Assembly: GCF_036345175.1 (NCBI RefSeq)
Contig: NZ_CP107780.1
Coordinates: forward strand, 5,704,001-5,768,000
Direction: 5' to 3'
DNA from: Streptomyces sp. NBC_00576
GTDB taxonomy: Bacteria; Actinomycetota; Actinomycetes; Streptomycetales; Streptomycetaceae
DNA length: 64,000 nucleotides
How positions within the stretch are numbered: the first letter of the stretch is position 1; each line of letters opens with the position of its first letter. Made by a program: the position numbers and the translations under genes. Below are positions 18,069 through 27,600 of the stretch, in pieces. The notes under the pieces were generated by a model. It saw only the letters and a program-made list of their open reading frames with translations, had not been told where the DNA came from and did not search any database.

Positions 18069-18653
18069 ATGAGCACGGTGAAGGAAGCAGTGGAGGTGGA
18101 GGTTCCCGTCCACACCGCCTACAACCAGTGGACTCAGTTCGAGGAGTTCCCGAAGTTCATGGAGGGTGTCGAGGAGGTGCGGCAGCTGGACGAGCGGCAC
18201 AACCACTGGACCACGAAGATCGGTGGGGTGAAGCGCGAGTTCGACACCGAAATCGTCGACCAGATGGCGGACGACCGGATCGCCTGGCGGTCCATCGGCG
18301 GCGACACCACGCAGCGCGGCTCCGTGCGGTTCGAGCGTCTCGACGACACGCACACACGCGTGGAACTGACGATGGAGGTCGAGCCCACCGGTATGGCCGA
18401 GAAGGGCGCGGACGCGCTCGGCATGATCGACCGCCGGGTCAAGGGAGACCTGCACCGCTTCAAGGACTACATCGAGGAGCACGGCGCCGAGACGGGCGCC
18501 TGGCGAGGCCGCATCCGGCCCGAGAACCCGGGCGCCTCCGGCACCCCCGGTGCCGGTCCCTCCGGCAGCCCCGGTGGGATGCCGGGCACCCCTGGCACCC
18601 CCGGTACCCCGGGTACTCCCGGAGCCCCCGGTACTCCCGGTCCGCTCCTCTGA
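18069..18653 (+). CDS. SRPBCC (polyketide cyclase/dehydrase-type) protein with collagen-like tail
   Basis: 194 residues; GAGGAGG upstream of ATG 18069. Residues 1-145 form an SRPBCC fold: VPVHTAYNQWTQFEEFPKFM and WRSIGGDTTQRGSVRFERL are the standard cyclase/ligand-binding signatures. These small actinobacterial members are typically stress-induced and of unknown ligand. The last 45 residues are a collagen-like run (GTPGTPGTPGTPGAPGTPG) coded by 9-bp tandem repeats, which is unusual for a cytoplasmic protein of this kind. It is probably under the SigB-like promoter at 17977. Confidence 0.85.
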   Translation: MSTVKEAVEVEVPVHTAYNQWTQFEEFPKFMEGVEEVRQLDERHNHWTTKIGGVKREFDTEIVDQMADDRIAWRSIGGDTTQRGSVRFERLDDTHTRVELTMEVEPTGMAEKGADALGMIDRRVKGDLHRFKDYIEEHGAETGAWRGRIRPENPGASGTPGAGPSGSPGGMPGTPGTPGTPGTPGAPGTPGPLL

Positions 18654-18704
18654 CTCCCGCACCCCCACCTCTGACCCCGACCCCTGATCCCTGACCGTCG
18701 GGTC

Positions 18705-18920
18705 CTAGCCCTCCACGCCGGTGGCGCCGTGCGCGGCGCCGACCGGCTTGGACTCGGGGGAACCTCGCTGGCGGAGGTAGATCGAGAGAACGGCCATCGA
18801 GGCGACGGCCAGCAGTTCGGACTGCCAGTTCTGCAGCGTGCGGTTCCAGAAATCGGCGGCGCCCAGATAGTCGGCCCAGCTCAGCGGGGCCTGGAGCTGA
18901 CGTAGCCGCTGTTCGCGGCC
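18705..18920 (-). pseudogene. Orphaned C-terminal fragment of a DUF6766-like membrane protein
   Basis: Read on the minus strand, about 70 codons end in WNRTLQNWQSELLAV, SIYLRQRGSPESKPVG and a stop at 18705. This is the conserved C-terminal part of small DUF6766-type membrane proteins (about 200 aa). The fragment has no start codon. It begins immediately after, and in the same frame as, the TAG stop of the upstream gene (18921-18923), so a deletion appears to have joined the two. It could be expressed only by stop readthrough. Confidence 0.65.
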
Positions 18921-20006
18921 CTAAGACGAGGGGCGGCTGTCGCCCGCTGCCGGACCTTCGGTCCAGTTCCCGCGCAGCCCCGTGGCGCCCTCGCGCCAGG
19001 CGCCGAGCAGGCTGTCCGACAGGCGGTTCTCGAGGTGGGTGGTCGCGTGGATGCCGAACACCACGTCGGCGTCCAGGTGCGGTTCGCCCTCCAGGAGGCC
19101 GCCGACGACGTCGTGTCGTACGACCTGCTCGTGCACCGCGTCCGCCGTCACGTGCTCGGTGTAGAAGCGCACCGCCGCCGGGCCCGCGCCCACTCGGCGC
19201 ATCGCCTCGGCGAGGCGGCGCGAGCCCGGGGACGACGTCACCTCGACGGCGGCGAAGTGCCCGACGAGCGCCGCGCGCAGCGCGCGGTGCAGACCGAACA
19301 GGGACATCAGATTGACGGTGGCGAGTGCCTCGGCCGGCGCGGCATCGACGTAATGGCCGTACGTGGTGTCCAGCCGCAGGTCCGCCATGAGGTCGGCGAA
19401 CAGCTGCGCGTGGATCTCGTCGGCGCGGCCCCCGCCGAACTCGTCGAACTCCACGGCGACCATGGCCGCCTTGGCCCGGCCGTGGAGCCGGGGGAGGACC
19501 CAGGCGTGCGGGTCCGCCTCCTTGAGGTGGTACAGCGAGCGCACCGCCGCGTACGCGCGCAGATGGTCGAGGGTGCCTTCGTCCCGGAGGAAGTAGGAGA
19601 CGCCGGTGCCGTCGTCGCCGACCGGTTCGAGCTGGAGTTCGTCCAGCGACTGTTCGACCGTCTCCGTGGCGTCGATCGGCACGTCCCTGCGCAGTGCGTC
19701 CAGGAAACGGTCCTCGATCGCACCGCGGCAGGCCAGCAGACCGCCGTCCCACTCAAGGCTGTCGGGGACGTCCTGGAAGCCCTGGTAGTGCAGCTCGTAG
19801 AGGACGTAGAGGGCGAGTTGGAGGTCGTCGCCGTAAGGGTCCTCACAGCCGTTGACGGACTGCACAGCGGACGGCACACCTCCGTTGCCCGACCCCCGCA
19901 GCAGGTCCGTCACCGCGGCCGAGAGCGGGCCGCGCGGCTCTGGCAGCGGCGGGGCGCGGAGCCGGAACTGCTGCCGGGAGAGGGCGGGGGAGGGGGCGCC
20001 GGTCAT
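18921..20006 (-). CDS. Iron-containing redox enzyme family protein
   Basis: 361 residues from ATG 20006, which overlaps the CDGSH stop by four bases (ATGA), so the two are translationally coupled. The all-helical sequence with HYQGFQDVP, EFDEFGGGRADEIHAQLF, FYTEHVTADAVHEQ and a late GIHATTHLENRL matches the heme-oxygenase-like 'iron-containing redox enzyme' family. These have clustered Glu/His pairs that bind a non-heme di-iron centre. It is third in a methyltransferase / CDGSH / redox-enzyme operon, an arrangement I have seen repeatedly in actinobacteria. The reaction is unknown. The stop abuts a DUF6766 fragment. Confidence 0.85.
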   Translation of the reverse strand: MTGAPSPALSRQQFRLRAPPLPEPRGPLSAAVTDLLRGSGNGGVPSAVQSVNGCEDPYGDDLQLALYVLYELHYQGFQDVPDSLEWDGGLLACRGAIEDRFLDALRRDVPIDATETVEQSLDELQLEPVGDDGTGVSYFLRDEGTLDHLRAYAAVRSLYHLKEADPHAWVLPRLHGRAKAAMVAVEFDEFGGGRADEIHAQLFADLMADLRLDTTYGHYVDAAPAEALATVNLMSLFGLHRALRAALVGHFAAVEVTSSPGSRRLAEAMRRVGAGPAAVRFYTEHVTADAVHEQVVRHDVVGGLLEGEPHLDADVVFGIHATTHLENRLSDSLLGAWREGATGLRGNWTEGPAAGDSRPSS

Positions 20007-20275
20007 GAGGAGTTGCCCTCCTTGCCGTCCTTGCCGTCCTGACCGTCCTTGCCTTCCTGGCCGTCCTTGCCGGACGGTTTGCGGCGGCGGCAGCGGTGGC
20101 TGGTGTCGCACCAGGGGAACTCGCGGCTGCGGCGGCAGGTGCAGACCGCCACGGTGAAGCGGTCCGAGACGGTCACCTCGCCATCCTCGCCGACCACTTC
20201 CACCGGCCCCTCGATGAGCAGGGGCCCGTCTCGCTGGACGCGGACACGTCGGGGGCGTTCAGGTGTGTTCGGCAC
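20003..20275 (-). CDS. CDGSH iron-sulfur domain protein
   Basis: 90 residues. The [2Fe-2S] ligands of a CDGSH (mitoNEET-like) domain are visible as Cys45, Cys47, Cys56 and His60 in VCTCRRSREFPWCDTSH. It is a small redox or iron-sulfur carrier, probably serving the iron enzyme encoded immediately downstream. The C-terminal 20 residues are a charged collagen-like repeat (GKDGQEGKDGQDGKDGKEG) from 9-bp DNA repeats. The start overlaps the end of the methyltransferase gene by 17 bases. Confidence 0.9.
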   Translation of the reverse strand: MPNTPERPRRVRVQRDGPLLIEGPVEVVGEDGEVTVSDRFTVAVCTCRRSREFPWCDTSHRCRRRKPSGKDGQEGKDGQDGKDGKEGNSS

Positions 20276-20942
20276 GGATCACCACCAGCTCCTCCGTCGT
20301 CCCGTCGTCGTCGGCCGTCAGCTCCTGTTCCCGCAGCCAGGCGAGCCGGGAACGCAGCACACGCCCGTACGGCAGCAGGGCCCGGTCGACGACCTCCGGG
20401 CGTAGCCCGGCCTTCTCCAGGCGGGCCAGCGTCGTGTCGACGCCGCACAGGTGCGAGTGCACGATCAGGAGGATCCCCGTCGGCCGGAGGACCGCCGGCG
20501 CGGTGTCGCAGATGCGGTCGATCAGCCGGCGGCCGTCCCTTCCGGCGTCCCAGGCCCTGGCGAGGCCCCGGGGCGGCGCGGTGTCCGGGGCGGGCACGTA
20601 GGGCGGGTTGGTGATCACCAGGTCGAAGCGGCGCCCTGGCACGGCCGACACCAGGTCGCCGTGGCGTACACGCAGGGACTCGCCGTTCAGCAGGGCGTTC
20701 AGCCGGGCGGTGGCGAGTGCCCGCCAGGAGATGTCGACGGCGGTGACCCGGCCGCCGAGCCGGGCCGCCTCGACCGCGAGCAGACCGCTTCCGGTGCCCA
20801 GATCCAGTACGTCCGTCTGTGCCGTGATGCCCTCGCGGCGTATCGCCTGTCTCAGGAGCCGGGTGTCGGTCTGCGGTGCGTACACGCCCCGGGGCACCCA
20901 GCAGCGGAGCCGGGGGGCGGTGGTGAGAGATTCGACTGTCAT
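20259..20942 (-). CDS. HemK2/MTQ2-type methyltransferase
   Basis: 227 residues from ATG 20942; the frame extends upstream but only into Gly/Ala low complexity. The class I SAM site DLGTGSG is at 47-53 and the N/Q-methyltransferase motif NPPY at 112-115, as in PrmC/HemK/MTQ2 enzymes that methylate glutamine side chains. The usual HemK N-terminal domain is absent, as in MTQ2. It is first in the operon with the CDGSH protein and the iron-containing redox enzyme; its target is not predictable. Confidence 0.85.
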   Translation of the reverse strand: MTVESLTTAPRLRCWVPRGVYAPQTDTRLLRQAIRREGITAQTDVLDLGTGSGLLAVEAARLGGRVTAVDISWRALATARLNALLNGESLRVRHGDLVSAVPGRRFDLVITNPPYVPAPDTAPPRGLARAWDAGRDGRRLIDRICDTAPAVLRPTGILLIVHSHLCGVDTTLARLEKAGLRPEVVDRALLPYGRVLRSRLAWLREQELTADDDGTTEELVVIRAEHT

Positions 20943-21215
20943 GGGAGCCCCCTCAGGGGCTGCGCGGACACGAGCCGGCAGCGCACCCACGAGTACCCCT
21001 GGCGGCACAGGTGATGCCCCGCATGCCCCGCCTGCCCCCCATGCGCCCCATGCCCCCTGGGCCTCCCGCTCACCAACGTCATGCCACGCGAGTTTTTTTG
21101 AAGTGACCGGCAAGTGACCGGCGCATGCCGGAACCCGTACGGTTATCCATCCATCTTCCTATGCCGGGAGACCAACTGATCAATAGAAATCCGGCAAATC
21201 TACTGAAAGTTACAC

Positions 21216-22586
21216 ATGCCGCCACGAATATCTTCGCTGACGAACGACGAAACCGCGGTCTCCCCATGGCATCGAGCATGGGCGAGACCCTGGGCCGTGG
21301 CGGCGGCTGTGGTGGCTCTTGGATTTCTGATCACGCTGGAGATCGCCTCTCGTCACTACGGCCTGCCGGGGCCGATCACCAACCAGGTGCAAGAAGTGGT
21401 GTTCGCCCCCAAATCGGGGCCTCTGCTGTACGCCAGCATGGCGTTGATGATGGTGGTGCTCACCTGGCGGCAGCGGTTCATCTCGACGGGTGTCGCGATC
21501 GGCATCGACGTCGTCTTCCTGCTGGTGCGGTGGGCGACCGGCGTCGGGGTGGCCGGCAGTCACTGCTTCGGCAACGGCGCGTTGTGGGTGATGCTGGGCT
21601 GGGCGGTCATCGCCGTCACGCGCCGCACCGGTGAGGAACGCGTCCTGCTGCTGAAGGGTGTCGGGCTGGGCCTGCTGCTGGTGGCCGGCCGAAAGGCGGG
21701 CGACGCCTGGCTGCTGATCACGGCGAAGACCCGCCCGGTGGTGCTCGACCAGTACGTGGCGGTCGCCGATCACGCGCTGGGCGACCCGTCGTGGCTGATG
21801 GGCCGGATCGTCAGGGCCACAGGCCCCGTCGGCTCCCATCTGCTCGACTGGGTCTACATCCAGCTCGCGGTGGCCGCGGTCCTCGTCGCGCTGTACCAGC
21901 TGCGCAACGTGTCGGCCGAGCGCCGTTTCCCGCGCCACCATGTGGTGCGCACCTTCCTGGCGATCGGCGTCCTCGGGCCGGCCATCTACATGATCTACCC
22001 GGTGGTCGGACCGGTCTTCGCCTACGGCGACGGCGCCTTCGGCACCGGCGGCGGCCACTGGGCGGTGGCCAACCTGTGGCCGGACACGCCACTGCCGATC
22101 ACCGCCCCGCAGCTGATGACGTACGACGACATCACGCCCCGCAACTGCATGCCCAGCCTCCACACGGCGTGGGCCACCACGATCTTCATCCACTCCCGCA
22201 AGGGCCCACGGTTCCTGCGGTTCGCGGGCACGTTCTGGCTGGTCGCCACGCTCACCGCGACACTCGGCTTCGGCTACCACTACGGCGCGGACCTCGTCGC
22301 CGGCGTGGTGTTCGCGCTCACGGTCGAGGCGGCCATGCGTTCGTTCGAACGCGGCTGGGACCGGTCAGGAGTCCGGCTCGTCGCGCACGGTGTGACGGTC
22401 TTCGCCGCGCTCCTCGTGTCGTATCGCTATCTGCCGACGGACATGGCCGAGCACCCGTGGGTGGCCGGACCCCTCGTCATGCTGGCGATGTTCTCGGTGA
22501 TAGACGGCTACATACGGACCACCAGAAAGTGGAACCCGGAACCCGCACCGACCCGCCAACCGGACCGGCGACTCGAACTGGTGTGA
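21216..22586 (+). CDS. PAP2-like polytopic membrane phosphatase/transferase
   Basis: 456 residues with about ten membrane spans. The C-terminal half has the PAP2 (inositol-phosphorylceramide-synthase-like) signatures NCMPSLHTAW and GFGYHYGADLVAG, giving the SLH and H-x3-D catalytic residues. The N-terminal half is a conserved extra membrane region with GSHCFGNGALW. Such enzymes dephosphorylate or transfer lipid-linked head groups in the membrane. The upstream region contains two copies of AGTGACCGGC (21099-21122). Confidence 0.88.
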   Translation: MPPRISSLTNDETAVSPWHRAWARPWAVAAAVVALGFLITLEIASRHYGLPGPITNQVQEVVFAPKSGPLLYASMALMMVVLTWRQRFISTGVAIGIDVVFLLVRWATGVGVAGSHCFGNGALWVMLGWAVIAVTRRTGEERVLLLKGVGLGLLLVAGRKAGDAWLLITAKTRPVVLDQYVAVADHALGDPSWLMGRIVRATGPVGSHLLDWVYIQLAVAAVLVALYQLRNVSAERRFPRHHVVRTFLAIGVLGPAIYMIYPVVGPVFAYGDGAFGTGGGHWAVANLWPDTPLPITAPQLMTYDDITPRNCMPSLHTAWATTIFIHSRKGPRFLRFAGTFWLVATLTATLGFGYHYGADLVAGVVFALTVEAAMRSFERGWDRSGVRLVAHGVTVFAALLVSYRYLPTDMAEHPWVAGPLVMLAMFSVIDGYIRTTRKWNPEPAPTRQPDRRLELV

Positions 22587-22588
22587 AC

Positions 22589-22606
22589 GGGGCCCGAAGG
22601 GGCCCC
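22589..22606 (+). terminator. Hairpin after the PAP2-like gene
   Basis: GGGGCCC - GAAG - GGGCCCC forms a perfect 7-bp stem with a 4-base loop, three bases after the stop at 22586. Confidence 0.7.
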
Positions 22607-22652
22607 AAAGGGGCGCGGGGAACTGCGCGCCCAGCCACGACGACGCCGCAGC
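22606..22652 (+). repeat. Dispersed Streptomyces intergenic repeat (GGGGCGCGGGGAACTGCGCG type)
   Basis: The sequence around GGGGCGCGGGGAACTGCGCG followed by CCAGCCACGACG is a non-coding repeat that I recognise as widespread between genes of Streptomyces. It directly follows the hairpin at 22589. Identification is from recall, not a search. Confidence 0.6.
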
Positions 22653-22833
22653 GAACCAACACACCTCGCCGCCCCCTTGCCGCCCCATCGCCACCCTCCA
22701 GCGGAGCGCCTAGCAGCGGAAGGGGCAGCCGTCGAGGGGGTTCGCTCCCCCTTTCAGCATGGGCTGGCCTCAGCTCCGAGGCACCTGCCTGCCGGAGTGA
22801 TCACGCGGCGATCCCTGCCTAACGTGGTGTCAC

Positions 22834-24438
22834 ATGCCGACCTTCTTACGGACTTCCCCACCTCGCCCGGCCCCCGGCAGCGCCCTGCACCGGCTCGTGT
22901 CGCGCACCGCGGCAGGGGCGGCCCTGGCCCTCGTGGGCGCGCTCACCCTCGCCGCGTCGCCCGTCGCGGCCCAGCCAACCCGCGCCGCGGCGACCACGGA
23001 CCTCCTCGCCCGCTACCACCACCAGAACCTGACCTGGAAGAGCTGCCTGCTCGGCCCCGACGACGCGACCGGCAAGGAACTCCAGCAGGCGGGCGCCCAA
23101 TGTGCCGACGTCACCGTCCCGTTGAACTACGACGACCCGGGCGGCCGTACGATCACCGTCGCGATCTCGCGTATCGGGGCCACCGACAGACACCACCGCG
23201 TCGGCGCGCTGCTGCTCAACGGCGGCGGCCCCGGCGGACAGACGATCGGCGACCCGCCGTGGATCCGCACGTCGATGAGGCAGGTCGGTGAGCGCTACGA
23301 CGTGGTGGGCGTGGATCCCCGTTTCGTCGGTCGCAGCACACCCCTGGACTGCCACTGGCCCACCGGTTCCTCCATCCGCGGCTCGGGGAACGACCGGGCC
23401 GGCTTCGACCGTGCGACGGCGTTCGCCGAGGACCTCGCCCGACGCTGCCGGACGTACGAGGGTGACGTCCTGCCGTACGTCACCACCCGGAACACCGCGC
23501 GCGACATGGACGTGATCCGCGCCGCGCTCGGCGAGCGCAGGATCTCCTACCTCGGCTACTCGTACGGCAGTTACCTCGGCCAGGTGTACGCCACGATGTT
23601 CCCCGGCCGCACCGACCGGGTCGTGCTCGACGGCGTGCTCTCCCCCGACAGGTACAACCCCCGGCTGCTGCGCGGCACGGAACCCGCCAACCGGCACGCC
23701 CTTGAGGGCTGGGCCACCTGGGCCGCCGGCCGCCACACCACGTACGGCCTGGGTCGCACCCGGGGCGCGGTCCTCGCGGCAGTGGACCGGATCCAGGCGG
23801 CCGCCGGACGCACGCCGCTGCCGATCGGCGACCACCGGGTGGACGAGCAGGTGCTGCCCGTTGTCGTCCTCAGCGGCCTCTCGCAGGACAACGACACCGC
23901 GTACGCCGATTTCGCACAGGCCGTACGGGACCTACGGCGTGCCGCTGACGGACACACGGTCACCCCGACGCCCTGGCTGGCCGCCACTCTCGACTTCATG
24001 CTGACCGGGGCCGACTCCTCCTACGGCAGTGTCCAGTCGGCGATCCTGTGCGGTGACGCGGCCGCGCCGCGTGACCCCGAGACGTACTGGCGCGACGTCC
24101 AACGGGCCCGCGCGCAGGACCCGTTGTTCGGTCCCGTCACGAACTCCATCGGCCCGTGCGCGTTCTGGGACCCGCCGCGCGAGCGCCCGACCACGATCCG
24201 CGGCGACCTGACGGCCCTGCTCGTCAACGCGACCGGCGACCCGCGCACCACCTACGAGGGCGCGCGGACAGTACGCCGCATGTGGCCCTCCTCCCGCCTG
24301 GTCACCCTCCGCGGCGCGGACCAGCACGCCGTGTACGGCGTCTTCGGCAGCACCTGCGCCGACACGACGGTCAACACCTACCTCGCCACCGGCCAGTTGC
24401 CGCCCACTGACGTCGCCTGCGAACGGTCTTCCGGATGA
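22834..24438 (+). CDS. Secreted tripeptidyl aminopeptidase-type alpha/beta hydrolase (S33)
   Basis: 534 residues with an N-terminal signal peptide ending near VAAQPTRA. The alpha/beta hydrolase core shows LLNGGGPGGQT (oxyanion region), YDVVGVDPRFVGRS and the nucleophile elbow LGYSYGSYLG. A TAP-like C-terminal domain holds the remaining Asp (LVNATGDPRTTYEGA) and His (GADQHAVYG). These are the marks of Streptomyces tripeptidyl aminopeptidases (Slp/Tap type), which trim peptides outside the cell. No close ribosome site is obvious; the ATG directly precedes a good signal peptide. Confidence 0.92.
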   Translation: MPTFLRTSPPRPAPGSALHRLVSRTAAGAALALVGALTLAASPVAAQPTRAAATTDLLARYHHQNLTWKSCLLGPDDATGKELQQAGAQCADVTVPLNYDDPGGRTITVAISRIGATDRHHRVGALLLNGGGPGGQTIGDPPWIRTSMRQVGERYDVVGVDPRFVGRSTPLDCHWPTGSSIRGSGNDRAGFDRATAFAEDLARRCRTYEGDVLPYVTTRNTARDMDVIRAALGERRISYLGYSYGSYLGQVYATMFPGRTDRVVLDGVLSPDRYNPRLLRGTEPANRHALEGWATWAAGRHTTYGLGRTRGAVLAAVDRIQAAAGRTPLPIGDHRVDEQVLPVVVLSGLSQDNDTAYADFAQAVRDLRRAADGHTVTPTPWLAATLDFMLTGADSSYGSVQSAILCGDAAAPRDPETYWRDVQRARAQDPLFGPVTNSIGPCAFWDPPRERPTTIRGDLTALLVNATGDPRTTYEGARTVRRMWPSSRLVTLRGADQHAVYGVFGSTCADTTVNTYLATGQLPPTDVACERSSG

Positions 24439-24545
24439 GAAAACAAGTGGGTGTCCGGGTTCCGCACGGTTTCGCACACGAATAACTGTTCGCATGGCAT
24501 CATCGCGGGGCAGGAGAAGTGATCACCCGGGGGACCATCCAAGCT

Positions 24546-24580
24546 GTCATGCCGAGCCGTCATGCCGAGCCGTCATGCCA
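24546..24580 (+). repeat. 13-bp tandem repeat upstream of the PA14/FnIII gene
   Basis: GTCATGCCGAGCC occurs twice head-to-tail (24546-24558, 24559-24571), followed by a partial third copy. It lies 30-60 bp before the ATG at 24608, within the likely promoter/leader region. Confidence 0.6.
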
Positions 24581-24607
24581 TAGGTGCTGCCCCGGGCCTG
24601 AGGAAGG

Positions 24608-27600
24608 ATGACGCCCCGCATGGGCAGACCCGTTCCCCCGCAGTCCCGAGTCCGGGCGTCGCACCGGCTGTTGTGGCCGGTCACCACGGCCGCCGCCGGA
24701 GCGGCGCTCATCGCCAGTACGGTGCAGGCCCCGCCGCAGCCCCAGGCCCGGCCGGACGCGGCGCCGGTCGCGTCCGTCAGCTGTGCCGACGGGGTGTGGA
24801 AGGCGGACTACTACCCCAACACCACTCTCACCGGCACACCCCGCAAGTCACTGTGCGACAAGGCCGTCGGTGAGAACTGGGGCACGGGCCACCCCGCCGG
24901 TATCTCCCTGCCCAACGACCGCTTCGGCGTCCGCTGGACGATGCGCCGCAACTTCGGCGGGGGCGGCCCGTTCCTGCTGAAGACCGCCGCCCAGGACGGC
25001 ATCCGGGTCTGGATCGACGGAAAGCGCCACGTCGACCTGTGGCGCGACTACGCCTCCACCCAGCGCGCGAGCGTCAAGGTGACCGTGCCCGCCGGGACGC
25101 ACACCGTGCGGATCGACTACGCGGCCGTCACCGGCTCGGCCAACGTCGCCGTCAGCCTTGCCCCGACCACGCCGGACAGGACCGCCCCGCTGGCTCCCGG
25201 CTCCGCGAAAGCGGTCCCCGGTGACGCCCGGGCCACCGTGAGCTGGGCCCGCAACGCCGAGGCGGACCTGGCCGGTTACCGGGTCTACCGCTCCACCAGC
25301 ACCCCCGTGGCGATCGACACCGCGCACCGGATCAGCGGCGCCAATCCGCTGACCGGCACCTCGTTCACCTCGACCGGGCTGCGCAACGGCACCAAGTACT
25401 GGTTCGCCGTCACCGCCGTGGACCGCGCCGGCAACCAGTCCCGTGCGTCGGCCAATGTCTCGGCCGTCCCGGCCGACAAGACCCCGCCGCGCGCTCCGGA
25501 CGTCCTGGGGGCCGAGGGCTACGGCGACATCGACCTCAACGGCAACGGCGTACCCGACTCCGGCGACGACCTCGGCGAGAACTTCCTTACCTGGGGCCCG
25601 AGTTGGGACGACGACTTCAGCACCGCGGACTCCTTCGCCGGCTACCACGTCTACCGCGCCACCGCGCCGGGCGGCCCCTGGACCAGGATCCGGAGCGCCG
25701 ACGCCGGCGTGGTCCAGGACAACGGCTACTCCGACAAGGGCGCCCCGATCGGCATCACCGCGTACTACAGGGTGACGGCCGTCGACACTGCCGGCAACGA
25801 GTCCGCCCCGGCCACCACCGAGCCCGGTGAGTACGCCCGGAACGTCGCCTCCGCGCTCCGCCCCGACACCGGGCTGTACCCGCCGCAGCGGCCCACCGGG
25901 CTCATGGGCGCGTCGAGCGGTGACAAGGCCGTGCTGGACTGGACCAGCAACCCGTGGGGCAGCCCTGTGTACGGCCTGACCGCCGGCTACCAGGTGCAGT
26001 CCGCCTCCTCGGTCTCCGGCCCCTGGGGCCTGCTCGCCGGCGCCGACACCCCCCGTACCTCGCCGTGGTTCACCGACACCGGCCTGCCCGCGGGCGGCAC
26101 CCGCTACTACCGGGTGCGCGCCGTCGGCAAGACCGTCGACGCCGACACGCCGCGCACGTACTCGGCCTGGACCGCGCCGGTCTCCGTCAGCCGCCCGCTG
26201 CCGCCGGACACCACCCCGCCCGCCGCGCCCGACGCCCCCGAGGTCACCGCACCCGTCGGCGCCTCCACCGCCACCCTGACCTGGACCTCCGACGGCTGGC
26301 CCGCCTACTCGCAGGACTTCGCCGGCTACCAGATCACCCGCAGCGCGAACGCCGCAGGCCCGTTCACCGACAGCGGGAGCCCCGCCAGACCCCAGTGCCA
26401 GGCCGTGCCGGGCACCGAGATCCAGGTCCGCTGCACCCTCACCGACGACCTGATCGACGCCGACGCCAGCCCGTACTACCGGGTCGTCGCCGTCGACCAG
26501 CTGGGCAACCGCTCCTCCGGCACCGTCGTGCGGCTCAAGCGCCTGACCTCGTCGGCACCCACCGGGCTGACCGCGACCCGCGACAACGGCGGCCTCCTGC
26601 TCGACTGGAACGACTACCCGCTGCCCGAGGTCTACCGCTACTACCTGTACCGCACGACCTACGGCGGCGCGTGTGACACGAACGCCTTCACCTTCGAGAC
26701 GGCAAACTCGTACTACCTGGACACCGACCCGTACAGCAAAGCCCGTTACTGCCTGACGGTGCGCGACTTCGACGGCAACTACAGCGACCCCGCCTGGATC
26801 GACGTGTCCGACGAGCCCGGCCCCGCCCCGCAGATCCCGGAGTGGCCGACCGCGGTGGCCACCACTGACGGCATCCGGCTCACCTGGCAGGTCAACGACC
26901 GCACCGCGGCCCGCTACGAGGTCTGGCGCCGCGCCGAGACGGACGCCGCGCACACCAAGGTCGCCGACATCCCCGCGACCACCTCCCCGGACTGGACCGA
27001 CACCGGCGCCCTGGCCGGGGTGCCCACCTGCTACCGGACCGTCGCCGTGAACGCGGAGGGGGCCCGCTCGGACTTCTCCGAGGACCGTTGCACGGTGCGC
27101 CCGTACGCCGAGGACGTCGCGCGTCCCGCCCGGCCCGCGGGACTGGCCGGACGGCAGGACGGCGCCCACGTGACGCTGTCCTGGCAGCCGGTCCCCGGCG
27201 CCACCGGCTACCTGGTCTACCGGTACTGGAACGACGCCACCAGCCCCGGCACCCTGATCCAGGACCAGCCCGTGACGGCCACCACCGTGACCGACACCAA
27301 CGGACTCTTCCCCTCCTCCAACGCCAACTACGCGGTGATCGCCGTGGACGCCGCCGGCGTCCGTTCCGAGGCGGCGGTGCTCCCGTGGGTGGGTGACGGC
27401 TACGGCGCCTCCATGACCCTGGCCGCGAGCGGCTCCGCGGACGGTGTGCTGCTCAACTGGGCGTGGTCCTGCGACAGCGACTGGTGCCCGGAACCGTCCT
27501 CGGTCACGATCCAGCGCTGGAACACCACCACCCAGGTGTGGGACGAGCTGACCTCGACCCTGCCCGGCAGCGCCGTGTCCTACCTGGACACCGCCGCACC

